Assembly (NCBI GenBank): GCA_016717335.1
Contig: JADKFS010000002.1
Coordinates: forward strand, 682,001 to 746,000
Source of the DNA: Candidatus Ribeiella danica
Lineage (GTDB): Bacteria > Chloroflexota > Chloroflexia > Chloroflexales > Roseiflexaceae
Length of the DNA stretch: 64,000 bases
Direction of reading: 5' to 3'
A program made the translations under genes and the position numbers. Of this stretch, positions 8,352-17,000 are shown piece after piece; the stretch's first letter is position 1, and every line of letters begins with the position of its first letter. The notes under the pieces were generated by a model. It saw only the letters and a list, made by a program, of their open reading frames with translations, made no database searches and was not told the DNA's origin.

Positions 8352-9926
8352 TCACCTGACTGGGTCCAGCGCTGCAAGCTCCTCGTCCAGAACCTCCAGC
8401 GCGCTCGCGATCCGGCCGGGCTTGAACTTCTGCCAGCTGCGCAGCGAGCGCCGCACCAGGCTGACCGCCCGGTAGATCCGCACGCGCCCGCGCAGCTGCT
8501 CGCGGTCGCCGATCAGGTCGCCCGCCGCGTCGGCGTAGGCGTCCAGGAAGCGATCGCCGAGCTGGTCGATCAGCGCCGCGGTCGCGGCGGGCGCGAGCTT
8601 GGACTTCAGGCTCGCGACGCGCACGTACGTCAGGAACTGCCCGAGGTCCAGCGCCGGCTCGGCCTGCGAGACCGAGTCGAAGTCGATCAGCCCGCTGCTC
8701 GTGCCGTCGAACAGGATCTGGCCGTAGGTGAAGTCGCCGTGGTTACAGCAGAGCGGCAGCGGCGCCGTGTGCGCGCCGGCGAGCGCGATCTCGTCCACCG
8801 CGCTGGCAAGCCGCGCGCCCAGCTCGGGCGAGACGCGCTGCACGGCGGCGACCCCGCTCCGCAGCGCGGCCAGCTCGTCGTCGAGCGTGCGGCGGCGGCC
8901 AAGCTCCAGCCCGGAGGCGTGCAGCGTCGCCGCGATGCGCGCGCAGGCGTCGATCATCGCCTCGAGCGTCAGGCTCTCGGCCGGGGCCGGCTTGCCGCGC
9001 AGCCGCGCCTTGAGCTGGTCGGCGATCAGCGCCGAGCCGGGCAGCGCCTCCAGCAGCGACAGCTTGATCTCGGGCTGCCAGGGCAGCGCCAGCGGGACGC
9101 TGAAGCGATACCCGGTCGCGCTCGCCCGCACGCGCTCGCGCAGCGTTGAGCTGATCGACTCGGCCATCGCCCCGCTGCCGTCCCCAGTCACCTTGCCGTA
9201 CACCAGCAGCTCGCGCGGCTCGTCGCCGGCGCGGCCGCGCACGTGGTAGCGCAGCGTGGCGCGGTGCTGCCGCCCATAGTCGACCAGCTCGACCCGGCAG
9301 TCGTCGACGGCGAACGGCTGGCCCTGCAGCGCGGGGAGCAGCTGGCTCAGGATCGGCTTAAGGCGGCGCGGGTCGGTCGCGCCCATTAGCGCGGGCAGAT
9401 CGCCGTCGATCGGCCAGGCGTGCAGCGCCATGTGCAGATCGGCGATCACGCCCACCGGCGCATCGAACAGCGCGACCTCGTCGCGATCGGCCACCGCGCC
9501 CACCAGCGGCTGCAGCCGCTCGGCGGCGTAGGCGTCGCAGGCGGCCCGGCTCGGGAACAGCCGCCCGCTGACCAGCGCCTCGCGCGCCTGGCCGCTCTGC
9601 GCATCCCGGATCGTGAGCGTGTAGCGCAGAATGACGCACTCGCCGGGGACATAGGTGGCCTGCTCGACCTCGCAGCCCTCGATCGTCGCGCGCGGGCGCA
9701 GGGTGTCGAAGAGCGCGCCCTGCAGCGCCGCCTGCATGAGCGGCTCGTCGAACGCGAGCGCGAGCCCGGGCAGCTCTTGCTGGAGCGCGTGGCTGTGCAG
9801 GAGGTCGAGCTGACCTTCGCTGAGCTGAGCCGGCGCCGCCAGCGGCGCGGCCGTGTGAATTGCACGCGCAGTCGCGCTGTGCTCAGCCGTCGATGCCAGG
9901 CTCTGGCGTCCATTGTGTGTAGCCAT
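8352..9926 (-). CDS. APH-fold phosphotransferase (kinase), stand-alone
   Basis: The C-terminal half of this 524-aa protein is an aminoglycoside/choline-kinase-like (APH) domain: the catalytic loop CNHGDFTYGQILFD and the metal-binding GLIDFDSVSQAEPALDLG. The usual Asn of the HGDxxxxN loop is Gln here, as in all four paralogues in the window. The N-terminal half (ELPGLALAFDE, CEVEQATYVPG) is alignable by eye to the region just before the kinase domain of the ABC fusion at 12550, so the two share a ~470-aa module. The substrate is unknown; resistance to aminoglycosides should not be assumed. Its promoter region faces the two-component system and holds four 11-bp repeats (10017-10060). SD is GAGGAG before the ATG at 9926. 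Confidence 0.8.
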   Translation of the reverse strand: MATHNGRQSLASTAEHSATARAIHTAAPLAAPAQLSEGQLDLLHSHALQQELPGLALAFDEPLMQAALQGALFDTLRPRATIEGCEVEQATYVPGECVILRYTLTIRDAQSGQAREALVSGRLFPSRAACDAYAAERLQPLVGAVADRDEVALFDAPVGVIADLHMALHAWPIDGDLPALMGATDPRRLKPILSQLLPALQGQPFAVDDCRVELVDYGRQHRATLRYHVRGRAGDEPRELLVYGKVTGDGSGAMAESISSTLRERVRASATGYRFSVPLALPWQPEIKLSLLEALPGSALIADQLKARLRGKPAPAESLTLEAMIDACARIAATLHASGLELGRRRTLDDELAALRSGVAAVQRVSPELGARLASAVDEIALAGAHTAPLPLCCNHGDFTYGQILFDGTSSGLIDFDSVSQAEPALDLGQFLTYVRVASLKSKLAPAATAALIDQLGDRFLDAYADAAGDLIGDREQLRGRVRIYRAVSLVRRSLRSWQKFKPGRIASALEVLDEELAALDPVR

Positions 9927-10006
9927 GCATGCTGCTCCTCAAATGCAGTAGAATAGGTGCCGTGATCGATCCAGGCGAGCGAACGGGCGCTGTTTGAAAC
10001 GCCTTG

Positions 10007-10060
10007 ACTCTAGCAGCGAAAGCTGACGCCAGGATGAAGCCGGGTTGACTCCATGCTGAC
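10007..10060 (-). promoter_or_regulatory. Four tandem 11-bp direct repeats plus -10 element upstream of the APH kinase gene
   Basis: Read on the minus strand, 10060 to 10017 is GTCAGCATGGA / GTCAACCCGGC / TTCATCCTGGC / GTCAGCTTTCG, four units with TCA every 11 bases; four bases later comes a -10-like TAGAGT (10012-10007). Direct repeats at 11-bp spacing are the usual target of OmpR/PhoB-type regulators, and the units resemble actinobacterial Pho boxes. The adjacent OmpR-type regulator gene (10095) is the obvious candidate to bind. An almost identical arrangement precedes the ABC fusion gene. Confidence 0.7.
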
Positions 10061-10094
10061 AGTTTGGCCGATGTGCAGCCATCAGGAGGAGCGC

Positions 10095-10763
10095 ATGACG
10101 ACGATTCTGGTCGTCGACGACGACCCATCGATTCGGAGTGTTGTGAGCCGCGGGCTGCGCTTCGAGGGCTACGAGGTGCACGTGGCGGCCGACGGGCTGG
10201 AGGCGCTGCGGATCGCCCGCGAGAAACCGCTGCACCTGGTCGTGCTCGACGTGATGCTGCCGCACCTGGACGGCGTGGAGGTCTGCCGGCGCCTCCGCCG
10301 CGGGACCAACGTGCCAATTATTATGCTGACCGCGCGCGATGCCGTGACCGATCGGATCGCCGGCCTGAACAGCGGCGCCGACGACTACCTGGTCAAGCCG
10401 TTCGATTTCGACGAGCTGGTCGCGCGCATTCGCGCGCTGCTGCGCCGCACCCAGGCGCAGCCCGACGACGTGATCACATTCGCAGACCTGCGCCTCGACA
10501 CCGGCACGCGCGAGGTCTTTCGCGGCGAGCACCGGATCGATCTGACGACCCGCGAGTACGAGCTGCTGCTCTACTTCATGCGCCACCCGCGCCAGGTGTT
10601 GACCCGCGACCAGATCCTGATCCATATCTGGGGCAGCGCCGAGGTGGACAGCAACGCGATCGAGGTGCATATCGCCCGGCTGCGCGAGAAGCTGGAGACC
10701 GGCGGCAAGCCGCGGCTGATCCAGACGATCCGCGGCGCCGGCTACGCGCTGCGCGAGGAGTAG
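10095..10763 (+). CDS. OmpR/PhoB-family response regulator
   Basis: The 222-aa protein has a receiver domain (DDD at residues 8-10, phospho-acceptor Asp52 in VVLDVMLP, the conserved LTAR and LVKPFD with its Lys) followed by a winged-helix Trans_reg_C domain (FRGEHRIDLTTREYELL, QVLTRDQIL, IQTIRGAGYAL). The start at 10095 is chosen because AGGAGGA precedes it by four bases. The kinase gene follows after 19 bases with its own GGAGGG, so the pair forms one operon. By position it probably controls the flanking APH kinase and ABC-kinase genes through the 11-bp repeats described separately (inference). Confidence 0.95.
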   Translation: MTTILVVDDDPSIRSVVSRGLRFEGYEVHVAADGLEALRIAREKPLHLVVLDVMLPHLDGVEVCRRLRRGTNVPIIMLTARDAVTDRIAGLNSGADDYLVKPFDFDELVARIRALLRRTQAQPDDVITFADLRLDTGTREVFRGEHRIDLTTREYELLLYFMRHPRQVLTRDQILIHIWGSAEVDSNAIEVHIARLREKLETGGKPRLIQTIRGAGYALREE

Positions 10764-10782
10764 CGCGCGGGACGGAGGGATT

Positions 10783-12204
10783 ATGTCGCTACGACTGCGC
10801 CTGACGCTGCTCACCGGGCTGCTGACCGCCGGAGCAGTGCTGCTGTTCGCGCTGACGTTCTACCTCGTGCTCCAGGATAACCTGTTCGACGAGCTGGACG
10901 CCCGGCTGCACGAGCGGGCCGACCTGGTCATGCGCATGCTGAGCCAGGACGCCGATGCCGAGGGCGGCACCGCGCGCATCCCGCTGCTGGTCGAGTTTGA
11001 CTCGCCGGCGATTTATGTCGAGCTGATCGCGCCCGACGGCGCGGTGCGCGTGAGCTCGCCGAATCTGTCTGGCGGGCGCCTCCCGTCCGACCCGCTGCTC
11101 GACACGGCCGCGCGCGAGGGCCGCACCGCGATCGGCACCATCACGGCCGGCGAAGACGACGAGCTGCGCCTGCTCGTCACGCCGACCCACACCGACGGCG
11201 TTCTGGTGGTCGCCGAGTCGCTGGAGCCGCTGGAGCGCACGCTCACGCAGGCGCGCACGCTGCTGCTGGGCTACGGGGCGCTGGCGCTGCTGCTCGTCAC
11301 CAGCGGCGCGGCGCTGCTGACCGGGCGCGCGCTGCGGCCGATCAGCCGGCTCACCAGCACCGCCGCGACCATCGCCGCGACCGGCCACTACCACGAGCGC
11401 GTCCCGGCGCCGGATCGCAACGACGAGATCGGGCAGCTGGCGACGACGATCAACGGGCTGATCGCGACGGTCGAGCGGACGCTGGGCCAGCAGCGCCAGC
11501 TCCTGGCCGACACCTCCCACGAGCTGCGCTCGCCCCTGACGGTCGTGCTGGCCAACCTCAACCTGCTCCGCCGCAGCCTCGACCAGCACGAGCGCGACCT
11601 GTCGGTCGACGAGGCGACGGCCGAGGCCCAGCGCATGCGCCGCCTGGTCAACGACCTGCTGCTGCTCGCCCGCGTCGACGCGGCGCAGACGATCGCGCGC
11701 ACGCCAGTGCAGCTCGATCGGCTGGTCGAGGAGATCGTCGTGATCGCCACGCGGCAAACGCCGGCCTACCCCATGCGCGCGAGCGTCGAGCCGGTGGTCG
11801 TGATCGGCGACCGCGAGCGACTCACGCAGGTGATGCGCAACCTGCTGGAGAACGCCGTGCACCACACGCCGGTGGGGACGGCGATCGATATTTGCCTGCG
11901 GCGGATCGACGGCGTGGCCGAGCTCTCCGTCGCCGACAGCGGGCCGGGGATCGCGCCGGAGGACCTGCCCCATATCTGGGATCGCTTCTACCGCGTGGAT
12001 AAGGCGCGCTCGCGGGCGCAGGGCGGCAGCGGGCTGGGCCTGGCGATCGTGAAGTATATCGCCGAGGCGCACGGCGGCGGCGCAATCGCTTCGAGCGAGG
12101 TCGGGAAAGGGACGACCTTCACGATCCGACTGCCGCTCGCAGCCAGCGCCGACCCCACAGACCACGCCGCAGCCCAGGTCGCGCCCGCGCCACCCCATAT
12201 CTAA
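10783..12204 (+). CDS. Sensor histidine kinase
   Basis: A 473-aa membrane kinase: an N-terminal transmembrane helix (LLTGLLTAGAVLLFALTFYL), an extracytoplasmic segment of about 140 residues, a second helix (LLLGYGALALLLVTSGAALL), a HAMP region, the dimerisation/phospho-acceptor motif DTSHELRSPL (His246), then the ATPase domain with N, G1 and G2 boxes (RNLLENAVHHT, VADSGPGIAPEDL, GSGLGLAIVKYI). It is the partner of the preceding regulator. The sensory domain has no recognisable ligand motif, so the signal is unknown; the resemblance of the nearby boxes to Pho boxes hints at phosphate, but that is weak. Confidence 0.95.
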   Translation: MSLRLRLTLLTGLLTAGAVLLFALTFYLVLQDNLFDELDARLHERADLVMRMLSQDADAEGGTARIPLLVEFDSPAIYVELIAPDGAVRVSSPNLSGGRLPSDPLLDTAAREGRTAIGTITAGEDDELRLLVTPTHTDGVLVVAESLEPLERTLTQARTLLLGYGALALLLVTSGAALLTGRALRPISRLTSTAATIAATGHYHERVPAPDRNDEIGQLATTINGLIATVERTLGQQRQLLADTSHELRSPLTVVLANLNLLRRSLDQHERDLSVDEATAEAQRMRRLVNDLLLLARVDAAQTIARTPVQLDRLVEEIVVIATRQTPAYPMRASVEPVVVIGDRERLTQVMRNLLENAVHHTPVGTAIDICLRRIDGVAELSVADSGPGIAPEDLPHIWDRFYRVDKARSRAQGGSGLGLAIVKYIAEAHGGGAIASSEVGKGTTFTIRLPLAASADPTDHAAAQVAPAPPHI

Positions 12205-12549
12205 TCGCGACAAGGGCCGCAGATTGCTGCACCTGAAGCTGTGAAAAAGATCATAGCTGCTGCCGCCCACTTCCACGTATTATGAAAAAACAGCAGCCAT
12301 TGTGCGAAAGGGTCAGCCTCCTGTCAGCCCAGCTTCATACTGGCGTCAGTATTGCCTGGTAAAGTAGTCCCACTCCAAACACCGTAGATGACGCTGGATG
12401 AAGGGGTGTGAGGGTCTGCGACCCGCGCAATGCCTCTTTTGGCGGGGCGAATCCCCGCTCGACTTCGCGTTTGAGGCAACGCCGTCCAGCCGCGATCGGC
12501 TGTCGGCAAACACTCCCACAGTTCCGACCTATTGAATAGAGGTGTCAAT
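12205..12549 (+). promoter_or_regulatory. Intergenic region with four tandem 11-bp repeats and -10 before the ABC-kinase gene
   Basis: Bases 12312-12355 are GTCAGCCTCCT / GTCAGCCCAGC / TTCATACTGGC / GTCAGTATTGC, with TCA at exact 11-base steps, then CTGG and a -10-like TAAAGT at 12360-12365. The same order, including the T-initial third unit and the four-base gap to the -10, occurs in front of the APH kinase gene at 9926. I infer an activator site replacing the -35. About 180 bases of leader follow before the GTG at 12550, with no open frame I can support. Confidence 0.7.
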
Positions 12550-15500
12550 GTGAGCAATCCCGCGCGTGCACAAGAGCTACCGAAACCTGCCGCCAAGGAG
12601 AAGCCGGCCCGCCCACAGAGTGAGCTTCGCCGCGCGATACGGCTGCTGAGCCGCTTCCTGGTCGGCCAGCGTCGGCAGTTCATCATGGCCCTGCTCATGC
12701 TGATCGCCGAGGCCTGGTCCGCCACGCGGGTGCCGCTCGTCTTGGGCTTCCTGATCGATTACCTGACCCAGCGGATCGCGTTCATCAACAATGCAAACGG
12801 CTCGGCGCTGCCGCTCAGCCCGGTGCAGATGCTTGGGTTCAACTCGATCATCAACCCCGACGTCGACACGATCGCGATCGTGAGCATTGGGGTCGTGCTG
12901 CTCACGCTGCTGAACAGCGCGACCGACTCGTTTGCCGAGATCTACCTGGCGAACGGCGGGCGGCTGCTGGGCTACAACCTGCGGGTCGGGCTGTACTCGC
13001 ACCTCCAGAAGCTCTCGCTGGCATTCTTCGGCAAGCAGCGCACCGGCGACCTGCTGACGCGCGTCACGGGCGACGTCTCGGCGATCGAGGAGTTCGTGAT
13101 CAAGTCGCTCTCCGACATCGTCGGGAGCATCCTGCTGATCCTCTTCATCCTCTACACCATGATCGTCGGCGCGTGGCAGGTGGCGATCGTGGCCGTGCTG
13201 ATCATCCCGCTGATGGCGGTCGTCTCCAACTACTTCTCGCAGCGGATCAAGACGGCGTCGAAGAAGCAGCGCGCACGCGAGGGCGATCTGGCGGCCGCAG
13301 CGCAGGAGATGCTGACCTCGATCCGCGTGATCCAGACCTACGGCAGCGGCGGCAGCGAGTCCAAGCGCTTTGCCGAGCAGAGTCGTATGACCATGGATAC
13401 GATGCTTGAATCGGCGCGGCTGCAGGCGCTGTTCAGCGCCACCGTCAGCACGCTCGAGTCGGTCGCGGTCGCGCTCGTGATCTGGCTGGCGGTCTACCTG
13501 ATCTTCGGCTCAGTCGGCCTGGGGGCCGGGTTCGGCGCCGTTTCGGTCGGCTTCACGATCGGCACGCTGTCGGTCTTCACCAAGTACATCGCGGACATGT
13601 TCAAGCCGACCAAGAAGATCATCAAAGAGTGGAATACCTTCGGCAAAATCTACGCCAGCGTGGAGCGGATCGGCGACCTGATGGATCGCAAGCCGGCGGT
13701 CGAGGATGCGCCGAACGCGACCCTGGCGCCGCGCTTCCAGGGCAAGGTGGCGTTCGAGCACGTCAGCTTCGCCTACATGTCCGATCCGGAAGATGAGAAG
13801 GACGGGGTCGCGCCAGAGCTGAAGCTGGCGCTGCGCGACATCTCGTTCTCGATCGCGCCCAGCGAGGTTGTCGCGCTGGTGGGCGGCTCGGGCGCCGGCA
13901 AGAGCACGATCGTGCAGCTGCTGCCGCGCCTGTACGACCCGCACGCCGGCGCGATCACGATCGACGGGCAGGACATCCGCTCGTTCACGCTCGACTCGCT
14001 GCGCGGGCAGATGAGCATGGTGCTGCAGGAGGCGATCCTGTTCACCGGCACTGTCGCCGAGAATATCGCCTACGGCCGGCCGGGCGCGACCCACCAGGAG
14101 ATTATCGCGGCGGCGATGCAGGCGAACGCGCACGACTTTATCGAGCAGCTCCCGAAGGGCTACGATACGGTGCTGAGCGAGCGCGCCAGCAACCTCTCGG
14201 GCGGCCAGCGCCAGCGCATCGCGATCGCGCGCGCGTTCATCCGCAACACGCCGCTGCTGATCCTGGACGAGCCGACCACCGGCCTCGACGCCGAGTCGAC
14301 CGAGCTGGTGCTGCTGGCGCTGCGCGAGCTGATGCGCGGCAAGGCCACGGTGATCATCTCGCACGACCTGAACCTGATCCGCCAGGCCGACAAGATCATC
14401 GCGATCAAGGACGGCCAGGTCGCCGAGGTCGGCACGCACAAGCAGCTGCTGAAGCAGGGCGGCTTGTACGCCGACCTGTACAACAAGCAGTTCGGCCAGG
14501 CGATGGACGAGCGCGGCGCGAAGGTGGTCACGCCGGCTGAGCCGGTCGCGCCGGCGGTCGACGAGGACGACGAGGAGGTCCCGGCGGTCTCGCCCAAGAT
14601 CTTCCAGACCCTGATCGGCAAGGCGCTGCCCGCGCCGGCCACGCCCAAGGCGTTCCAGACGTTGATGATGCACGGGCTGGTCCCTCCGCCCGCTGCCGGC
14701 CAGCCGCAGCCGTTCGCGCCCCTGACTCCGACTGCGGCGCCAGCCCAGCCGCCCAGGCCCGCGCCGGTGCAGGCCCAGCCGCCGGTGCAAGCTCAGCCGC
14801 CCAGGCCCGCGCCGGTGCAAGCTCAGCCGCCGCTGCAAGCCCAGCCGCCCAAGCCCGCGCCGGTGCAAGCTCAGCCGCCGCTGCAAGCCCAGCCGCCCAA
14901 GCCCGCGCCGGTGCAGGCCCAGCCGCCGGTACAAGCTCAGCCGCCCAAGCCCGCGCCGGTGCAGGCCCAGCCGCCCGTACAAGCTCAGCCGCCCAGGCCC
15001 GCCGCCCAGGCTGCGAACCAAGGGCAGCCGCCGGCCGAGGCCAAGCCCAAGCCCGCGATCTTCGAGACGACCGTCATGCGGACGATCCCGGAGGCCGCCG
15101 CGACGCCGAAGGTCGCGCCGCCCCAGAAGCCGTCCGACGGCGCGGCCGCCGGCGGCGCGCTATCGCTCGCGGATCTGACCTACACCAAGGAGATGCGCGC
15201 GGTCCAGGCGGAGCAGCAGGCGCAGTCCGCGCCGGCCGCCACGCACGGCCACGCCGCCCTGCGCGGCGAGCGGATCGATATGCTCAACAGCCCGGCGATC
15301 CAGGCCGAGCTGCCGGGCCTGCGCACGGCCTTCGACAGCGCGGCGATGCGCCAGCACATCCAGTCGGCGCTGTTCGGCAAGGCCCGCCCGAGCGCCGTAG
15401 TCGAGCGCTGCGAGGTGAACCAGGCGACCTACCTGCCCGGCCAGGGCGTCGCGCTGCGCTACGACGTCACGGTCAAGGACCGCGTTAGCGGGCAGACCTT

Positions 15501-16743
15501 CGAGCCGATCGTGATCGGGATGGTCTTCCCAACCCAGCTCGCCGGCGCGCTGTACATGCGCGACAAGCTGGCGCCGCTGGTCGAGCTGATGCGCGGCCGG
15601 CCCGAGGTCGCCGCCTTTGGCACCCCGGCGGCGCTGGTCGAGTCGCTGAACCTGGCCCTGCACGTCTTCCCGATCGACGGCGAGCTGCCCACGCTGATCG
15701 GCGCGACCGACCCGCGGCGCCTGAAGACGGTGCTGAGCGAGACGCTGCCGCAGGCGCTCGACAACACGCTCGCGATCGAGAAGTGCGAGGTCGAGCTGGT
15801 CGACTACGCGCGGCGCTCGCGCGCGCTGCTGCGCTACCACGTCGAGGGGAAGCGGCCGAACGGCCGGATCGAGCGCCAGACGATCTACGGCAAGGTGTTC
15901 GTCGGCAACGCCGGCGCGCTGTCCGGTGCGGTGACGGCGGCGGTGCGCGAGCGGCTGCTCAATATGAGCAACGGCGACTACCGCTTCAGCGTGCCGCGCG
16001 CGCTGGGCTGGCGGCCCGACATGCAGCTCGCGCTGCTGGAGGCCATCCCCGGCCGGCCGCTGCTCTCCGACGGGCTGAAGCGGCAGCTCGACGGCCAGCC
16101 GAGCGCGCCGGAGGCCCTGACGCTCGGCGAGATGGTCGACGCCTGCGCCAAGATTGCCGCCACGCTGCATGCCTCGAACATCAAGCTCGGCCGCCGGCGC
16201 ACGCTCGACGACGAGCTGGAGGCGCTGCGCCTGGGCTTCGCCGACGTGCAGCGGATCTCGCCCGAGCTGGGCGCGCAGCTCGAAAGCTGGCTGGAGCAGC
16301 TCGGCGCCTACGCCGAGCAGTCCGACGCGCTGAACCTGGGCTTCTGCCACGGCGACTACACCTCGACCCAGGTGCTCTTCGAGAGCCAGCAGGCCGGGCT
16401 GATCGACTTCGACTCGGTCTGCCAGGCCGAGCCGGCGCTCGACCTCGGGCACTTCCTAGCCTATCTGAAGGTCGCCGGCTTCAAGGCGCGCAACGCTGCC
16501 GGCGGCGACTCGCGCGCGCTGGTGGGCGATCTGAGCGACCGCTTCATGCGCAGCTACCTGTCGACGATGGGCGGCCGGGTCGAGGATGCCGAGCGGCTGC
16601 GCGTGCGCGTGGCGATCTACCAGATGATCAGCCTGCTCCGGCGCGCGCTGCGCAGCTGGCAGAAGTTCAAGGGCATCCGGCTCGAGAGCGCGCTGGCGCT
16701 GATCGAGGAGGAGATGTCGTACCTGCCACAGCTCGACTACTAG
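12550..16743 (+). CDS. ABC exporter fused to an APH-fold kinase domain
   Basis: A 1397-aa fusion. Residues 1 to about 370 form an ABC-type-1 transmembrane domain (several hydrophobic helices, LSLAFFGKQRTGDLLTRVT coupling segment); the nucleotide-binding domain follows with Walker A GGSGAGKST (Lys451), signature LSGGQRQR (from 549), Walker B LLILDEPTTG (about 573) and H-loop ISHDL (His605), all intact. Residues about 730-833 are a Pro/Gln linker of tandem PPKPAPVQAQPPLQAQ units. Residues about 905-1397 are an APH-fold module homologous to the gene at 8352, with CHGDYTSTQVLFE (His1267, Asp1269) and GLIDFDSVCQAEPALDLG. A half-transporter exporter with a tethered cytosolic kinase would couple phosphorylation of a substrate to export, or regulate it (inference). 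GTG at 12550 is chosen over TTG at 12532 because AGAGGTG precedes it by five bases. Confidence 0.9.
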   Translation: MSNPARAQELPKPAAKEKPARPQSELRRAIRLLSRFLVGQRRQFIMALLMLIAEAWSATRVPLVLGFLIDYLTQRIAFINNANGSALPLSPVQMLGFNSIINPDVDTIAIVSIGVVLLTLLNSATDSFAEIYLANGGRLLGYNLRVGLYSHLQKLSLAFFGKQRTGDLLTRVTGDVSAIEEFVIKSLSDIVGSILLILFILYTMIVGAWQVAIVAVLIIPLMAVVSNYFSQRIKTASKKQRAREGDLAAAAQEMLTSIRVIQTYGSGGSESKRFAEQSRMTMDTMLESARLQALFSATVSTLESVAVALVIWLAVYLIFGSVGLGAGFGAVSVGFTIGTLSVFTKYIADMFKPTKKIIKEWNTFGKIYASVERIGDLMDRKPAVEDAPNATLAPRFQGKVAFEHVSFAYMSDPEDEKDGVAPELKLALRDISFSIAPSEVVALVGGSGAGKSTIVQLLPRLYDPHAGAITIDGQDIRSFTLDSLRGQMSMVLQEAILFTGTVAENIAYGRPGATHQEIIAAAMQANAHDFIEQLPKGYDTVLSERASNLSGGQRQRIAIARAFIRNTPLLILDEPTTGLDAESTELVLLALRELMRGKATVIISHDLNLIRQADKIIAIKDGQVAEVGTHKQLLKQGGLYADLYNKQFGQAMDERGAKVVTPAEPVAPAVDEDDEEVPAVSPKIFQTLIGKALPAPATPKAFQTLMMHGLVPPPAAGQPQPFAPLTPTAAPAQPPRPAPVQAQPPVQAQPPRPAPVQAQPPLQAQPPKPAPVQAQPPLQAQPPKPAPVQAQPPVQAQPPKPAPVQAQPPVQAQPPRPAAQAANQGQPPAEAKPKPAIFETTVMRTIPEAAATPKVAPPQKPSDGAAAGGALSLADLTYTKEMRAVQAEQQAQSAPAATHGHAALRGERIDMLNSPAIQAELPGLRTAFDSAAMRQHIQSALFGKARPSAVVERCEVNQATYLPGQGVALRYDVTVKDRVSGQTFEPIVIGMVFPTQLAGALYMRDKLAPLVELMRGRPEVAAFGTPAALVESLNLALHVFPIDGELPTLIGATDPRRLKTVLSETLPQALDNTLAIEKCEVELVDYARRSRALLRYHVEGKRPNGRIERQTIYGKVFVGNAGALSGAVTAAVRERLLNMSNGDYRFSVPRALGWRPDMQLALLEAIPGRPLLSDGLKRQLDGQPSAPEALTLGEMVDACAKIAATLHASNIKLGRRRTLDDELEALRLGFADVQRISPELGAQLESWLEQLGAYAEQSDALNLGFCHGDYTSTQVLFESQQAGLIDFDSVCQAEPALDLGHFLAYLKVAGFKARNAAGGDSRALVGDLSDRFMRSYLSTMGGRVEDAERLRVRVAIYQMISLLRRALRSWQKFKGIRLESALALIEEEMSYLPQLDY
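14740..15010 (+). repeat. In-frame coding minisatellite (Pro-rich linker)
   Basis: About five 48-bp units (GCCCAGCCGCCCAAGCCC-type) encode the linker between transporter and kinase domain. Units alternate AGGCCC/AAGCCC and GTGCAA/CTGCAA, which shows recent duplication with some divergence. Linker length should vary between strains. Confidence 0.85.
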
Positions 16744-17000
16744 CGAGACGACGGAAGATGGTCGGCGGCAGACGGCGCAGTTCGCCTTGCCCCTGCCGCC
16801 GACTGCTAACTGCGGACCACTGGCCACCGACCACTGACTACTGACTACTGACTACCGGCACGTATCAGCTTACGCCGCTCACACACGTGCTGCCCCGATC
16901 GAGCGAGCTTCTGCCCGAATGAACTCGCCCGCGTCGCCTTCCAAAGGGGGAAAGCCGTCCTCTGTCGCACATCGGTGACATCAACCTGACTAGCGGAGGA
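16744..17000. repeat. Intergenic ACTGACT heptamers and leader of the third kinase-like gene
   Basis: Downstream of the fusion gene, degenerate then regular heptamers (16795-16858, ending in three ACTGACT/ACTACTG copies) are followed by about 140 bases without repeats leading to GGAGGA at 16995-17000. A minus-strand pair GTCAGGTTGAT / GTCACCGATGT near 16970-16990 vaguely resembles the 11-bp boxes but is too weak to call. Confidence 0.6.

Noticed and set aside
8352..9926. Aminoglycoside resistance gene
   Set aside because: Only the kinase fold is supported; the paralogues, fusion partner and regulator point to another substrate.
16970..16992. Third 11-bp box set upstream of the pseudokinase gene
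   Set aside because: Only two weak units on the wrong strand and no matching -10.
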